In this document: piece after piece, positions 6,697 to 8,721 of the stretch | How the letters are laid out: each line of letters starts with the position of its first letter | How positions within the stretch are numbered: the stretch's first letter is position 1 | Origin: Chloroflexota bacterium | Lineage (GTDB): Bacteria; Chloroflexota; Dehalococcoidia; Lucifugimonadales; Lucifugimonadaceae | Assembly: GCA_002730795.1 (NCBI GenBank) | Contig: PCAX01000051.1 | Coordinates: 1 to 8,721, forward strand | Direction: 5' to 3' | DNA: 8,721 nt | Position numbers and translations under genes: made by a program | The notes under the pieces: generated by a model | Told to the model about the DNA's origin: nothing | The model's input: the letters and a program-made list of their open reading frames with translations, nothing else | Databases searched by the model: none

Positions 6697-7667
6697 TAGT
6701 TTTTTATTAGAGAGTCGCTAGCCATTTCCAAAATCCGCAAAACTTCTATGCCATGTTCACTGTTTGATATTTCAATGGTTTTTCCATTTAAATGATCAGC
6801 AAAATAACGTAACTGTTCAGTTAAAGGCATCTTTGATTCATATTTGATTTTTTCTTTGCTTCCATCCCAAACCACAGGACTCCCTTTTACCAAATCAATC
6901 TTTTTATCATAAAGATAAAGTGCTTTTTCCTCGGAAGAATCTTCGAAGGATATCATCCCCTTTGAGCCAATCACTACGAGTCTATGCTCTTTAAAGGGAT
7001 GTAACCAACTCACGAAAATATGTCCAACAATACTGTCTGGATATTTAAGGATTGTCATTGTCGAATCGTGTACATCAGGTTGCAGAAATATACCCCCTTC
7101 ACATATCAATGATTGAGGGAACCCACCTATAATAAATTGAAAGATAGAAATATCATGTGGGGCAAAACTCCATAATATATTTTCATCTGTTCTTACTGTC
7201 CCCAGATTAAGCCGATGGCTATATAGATACTGCAACTTCCCAATTCGCCTCTCATCAATCAAACTTTTAATCTTCAGAATAGCTGGATGAAAAAGGAGTA
7301 AATGACCTACCATAAGATTTATGTTATTATTTGATGCGAGTTTTCTTAGTTCTTCGGCTTCTTTCACAGTCATTGCAAGAGGCTTTTCTACCAAAACGTG
7401 ATGGCCATTTTCAATGATAAGCTTAGCGATATCAAAGTGTGTCGAGGCCGGAGTTGAAACCACATAACCATCGAAAGCTGAAGCTAGAGTACTCTTAACT
7501 GATGTATACAATTCAACATCTTTATATAGCTCTCTAATAAAATTAAGTTTTGACGCATCGGTATCAACTATGCCTCCAAGTATCCCAAGCTCATTGAGAA
7601 CTCTGATATGGTTTTTACCCCAATTGCCAGCGCCCACGACACAAACTCTACTACTTTTAGCTTTCAT
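6696..7667 (-). CDS. Gfo/Idh/MocA family NAD-dependent sugar dehydrogenase, WbpB/WlbA-like
   Basis: Probable oxidation of the 3-hydroxyl of a UDP-N-acetylhexosaminuronic acid, giving the 3-keto sugar that is then aminated. Seen: N-terminal Rossmann motif VVGAGNWGKNH (10-20), the family signature EKP (94-96, Lys95 expected catalytic), GHLLLFHP (121-128) and APHDIS (169-174) with His171 in the position of the second catalytic residue. Length of 323 is normal. The stop codon TAA overlaps the ATG of the acetyltransferase gene by one base (TAATG), so the two are translationally coupled. Their pairing, followed by an epimerase, is what points to the WbpB role; the family alone covers many sugar oxidoreductases. 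The family call is certain, the exact substrate inferred from neighbours. ATG start; no Shine-Dalgarno visible upstream. Confidence 0.87.
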   Translation of the reverse strand: MKAKSSRVCVVGAGNWGKNHIRVLNELGILGGIVDTDASKLNFIRELYKDVELYTSVKSTLASAFDGYVVSTPASTHFDIAKLIIENGHHVLVEKPLAMTVKEAEELRKLASNNNINLMVGHLLLFHPAILKIKSLIDERRIGKLQYLYSHRLNLGTVRTDENILWSFAPHDISIFQFIIGGFPQSLICEGGIFLQPDVHDSTMTILKYPDSIVGHIFVSWLHPFKEHRLVVIGSKGMISFEDSSEEKALYLYDKKIDLVKGSPVVWDGSKEKIKYESKMPLTEQLRYFADHLNGKTIEISNSEHGIEVLRILEMASDSLIKN

Positions 7668-7754
7668 TATAATATGCCCAAAATATAGGAAAAGTTTGAA
7701 GTAGAACTATTTGGAATATCTCTACTATATTATCAGAAAAGCTTAAAAAGCCAA

Positions 7755-8702
7755 CTACTTTAAATCCTTATTAGCTTCCATATCGAACCACATGGCGAAT
7801 AATGTAAAAAGACTGGCACTCATGAATGCAAACATTGCCGCCAGTGCATTAATAGGTGGGATGGAACCAAATATACACCATTTGTAAAATAACCGTACAA
7901 AAAGAATCAGTGTAAATATTGAAAATGAAAATCCAAAAAAATAAAAGAAAATCAAAGGATGAAAATCGCGAATAAAGTATTTCTCCTTCATTCGCCAGAG
8001 AAAATTCTTTAATAAAAGCCAACTCAGAGTAAAAATAATTTTTTTAACTTTAATTCCAGATTTCTCGCCGACTCCGTATATTGGCTTGACAGGTACATCA
8101 CGAACACGAAAGTTGTATACATTTAGCATGATTAGAAGGTGATTCGGCTGACCGTAACGGGTGTACATGGATCTCCAGTCAAATGTTTTTAAAACTTTAC
8201 TGTTCATTGCCGTATAGCCTGATTGAGAATCAGTTACGTGCCAATAACCGGATGCAACCTTAGTTAGTAAAGTCAGAATAGAGTTGCCAAAATATCGAGC
8301 TCTGGGAATCATTTTATATGCTTCACCAGTAAAAAGTCGATTACCTTTTGCATAGTCTGTCTCGCCGGTCACCACAGGATCCAACAAGGATTTCAAATCA
8401 CCCGGATCCATCTGTCCGTCACCATCCATCCTTACCACCACATCAAAACCATTGTCCTTCGCCCAGATGTAGCCGGTGGCCAAAGCTCCACCACAGCCTC
8501 GGTTCTGATCATGCTCAAGAAGTCTTATCTTAGAATCAAGACCAGACAGTTTATCAACTATTTGTACGGTACCATCACTGCTATTGTCATCAACAATGAC
8601 GATTTGGTCAACAAATTCAGGCATTGTCTTAATGACACGTGATATTTGTGTTTCTTCATTGTAGCAAGGTATAACTACGGCAACCTTTTTATCATTAAAC
8701 AT
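7755..8702 (-). CDS. Family 2 glycosyltransferase, polyprenyl-phosphate sugar synthase type, with C-terminal membrane anchor
   Basis: Predicted to transfer a sugar from a nucleotide donor, probably to a polyprenyl phosphate at the cytoplasmic face of the inner membrane. Seen: a GT-A fold start (VVIPCYNEE, residues 9-17), the nucleotide-binding VDDNSSDGT (37-45), the metal-binding DxD in DGDGQMDP (93-100) and TDSQSGYTAMN (157-167), which is typical of dolichol-phosphate-mannose/glucose synthase relatives. Two hydrophobic segments, about 248-272 and 283-306, would anchor the C-terminus. The 315-residue length suits this two-segment type. It starts with ATG and no Shine-Dalgarno is visible in the 19 bases left before the window edge. 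It is the first gene of the block and is separated from the next by 87 bases. Family call is firm; donor and acceptor are unknown, and it could instead be a plain chain-assembly transferase. Confidence 0.88.
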   Translation of the reverse strand: MFNDKKVAVVIPCYNEETQISRVIKTMPEFVDQIVIVDDNSSDGTVQIVDKLSGLDSKIRLLEHDQNRGCGGALATGYIWAKDNGFDVVVRMDGDGQMDPGDLKSLLDPVVTGETDYAKGNRLFTGEAYKMIPRARYFGNSILTLLTKVASGYWHVTDSQSGYTAMNSKVLKTFDWRSMYTRYGQPNHLLIMLNVYNFRVRDVPVKPIYGVGEKSGIKVKKIIFTLSWLLLKNFLWRMKEKYFIRDFHPLIFFYFFGFSFSIFTLILFVRLFYKWCIFGSIPPINALAAMFAFMSASLFTLFAMWFDMEANKDLK

Positions 8703-8721
8703 AGCTATTTGATAGGGGACA

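Noticed and set aside
7741..7751. Small hairpin GCTT-AAA-AAGC followed by four T on the minus strand, just after the first gene's stop
   Set aside because: A four-base stem with a three-base loop is too weak to call a terminator, and the genes on both sides look co-transcribed.
8348..8533. Plus-strand open frame of 61 codons, rich in His, Pro and Ser
   Set aside because: Antisense to the DGDGQMDP region of the glycosyltransferase; its composition follows from the reverse strand of that gene.

Overview
The window is a compact, entirely minus-strand block of ten genes from a bacterial surface-polysaccharide (O-antigen, capsule or glycan) biosynthesis locus. All ten are read right to left, with gaps from a 4-base overlap to 144 bases, so it looks like one operon or two. 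The DNA is AT-rich, more so on the left. I see almost no Shine-Dalgarno sequence before any start codon, and three genes start with TTG. Weak SD use and low GC would fit Bacteroidota or a related lineage, but no gene here is a taxonomic marker, so the assignment is tentative.

Layout in transcription order. (1) 8702-7755: membrane-anchored family 2 glycosyltransferase of the polyprenyl-phosphate sugar synthase type. (2) 7667-5081: three overlapping genes, a Gfo/Idh/MocA sugar dehydrogenase, a left-handed beta-helix N-acetyltransferase and a non-hydrolysing UDP-sugar 2-epimerase. Together they match the WbpB/WbpD/WbpI (WlbA/B/D) set that makes UDP-2,3-diacetamido uronic acids of the ManNAc3NAcA type. 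The aminotransferase (WbpE) and 6-dehydrogenase (WbpA) steps are not in the window. (3) 5058-1779: a PIG-L type deacetylase, a ketoacyl synthase III with intact Cys-His-Asn triad, a FabG-like short-chain reductase and a second beta-helix acyltransferase with an extra C-terminal domain. (4) 1634-20: a DUF354 GT-B-like protein and a family 4 glycosyltransferase that stops after its N-terminal domain.

The most interesting part is block 3. The four activities would be enough to remove an N-acetyl group from an amino sugar, build a short 3-hydroxyacyl (or longer) chain by one condensation and one reduction, and put it on the freed amine. Such acylated amino sugars are known from some O-antigens and flagellin glycans, but this combination with a PIG-L deacetylase, directly after a diacetamido-uronic acid cassette, is not one I recognise as described. 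The link is inferred from gene order and families only. No acyl carrier protein, flippase or polymerase gene is visible here.

No tRNA, rRNA, CRISPR, insertion sequence or phage gene is seen, and no gene-free stretch exceeds 144 bases.
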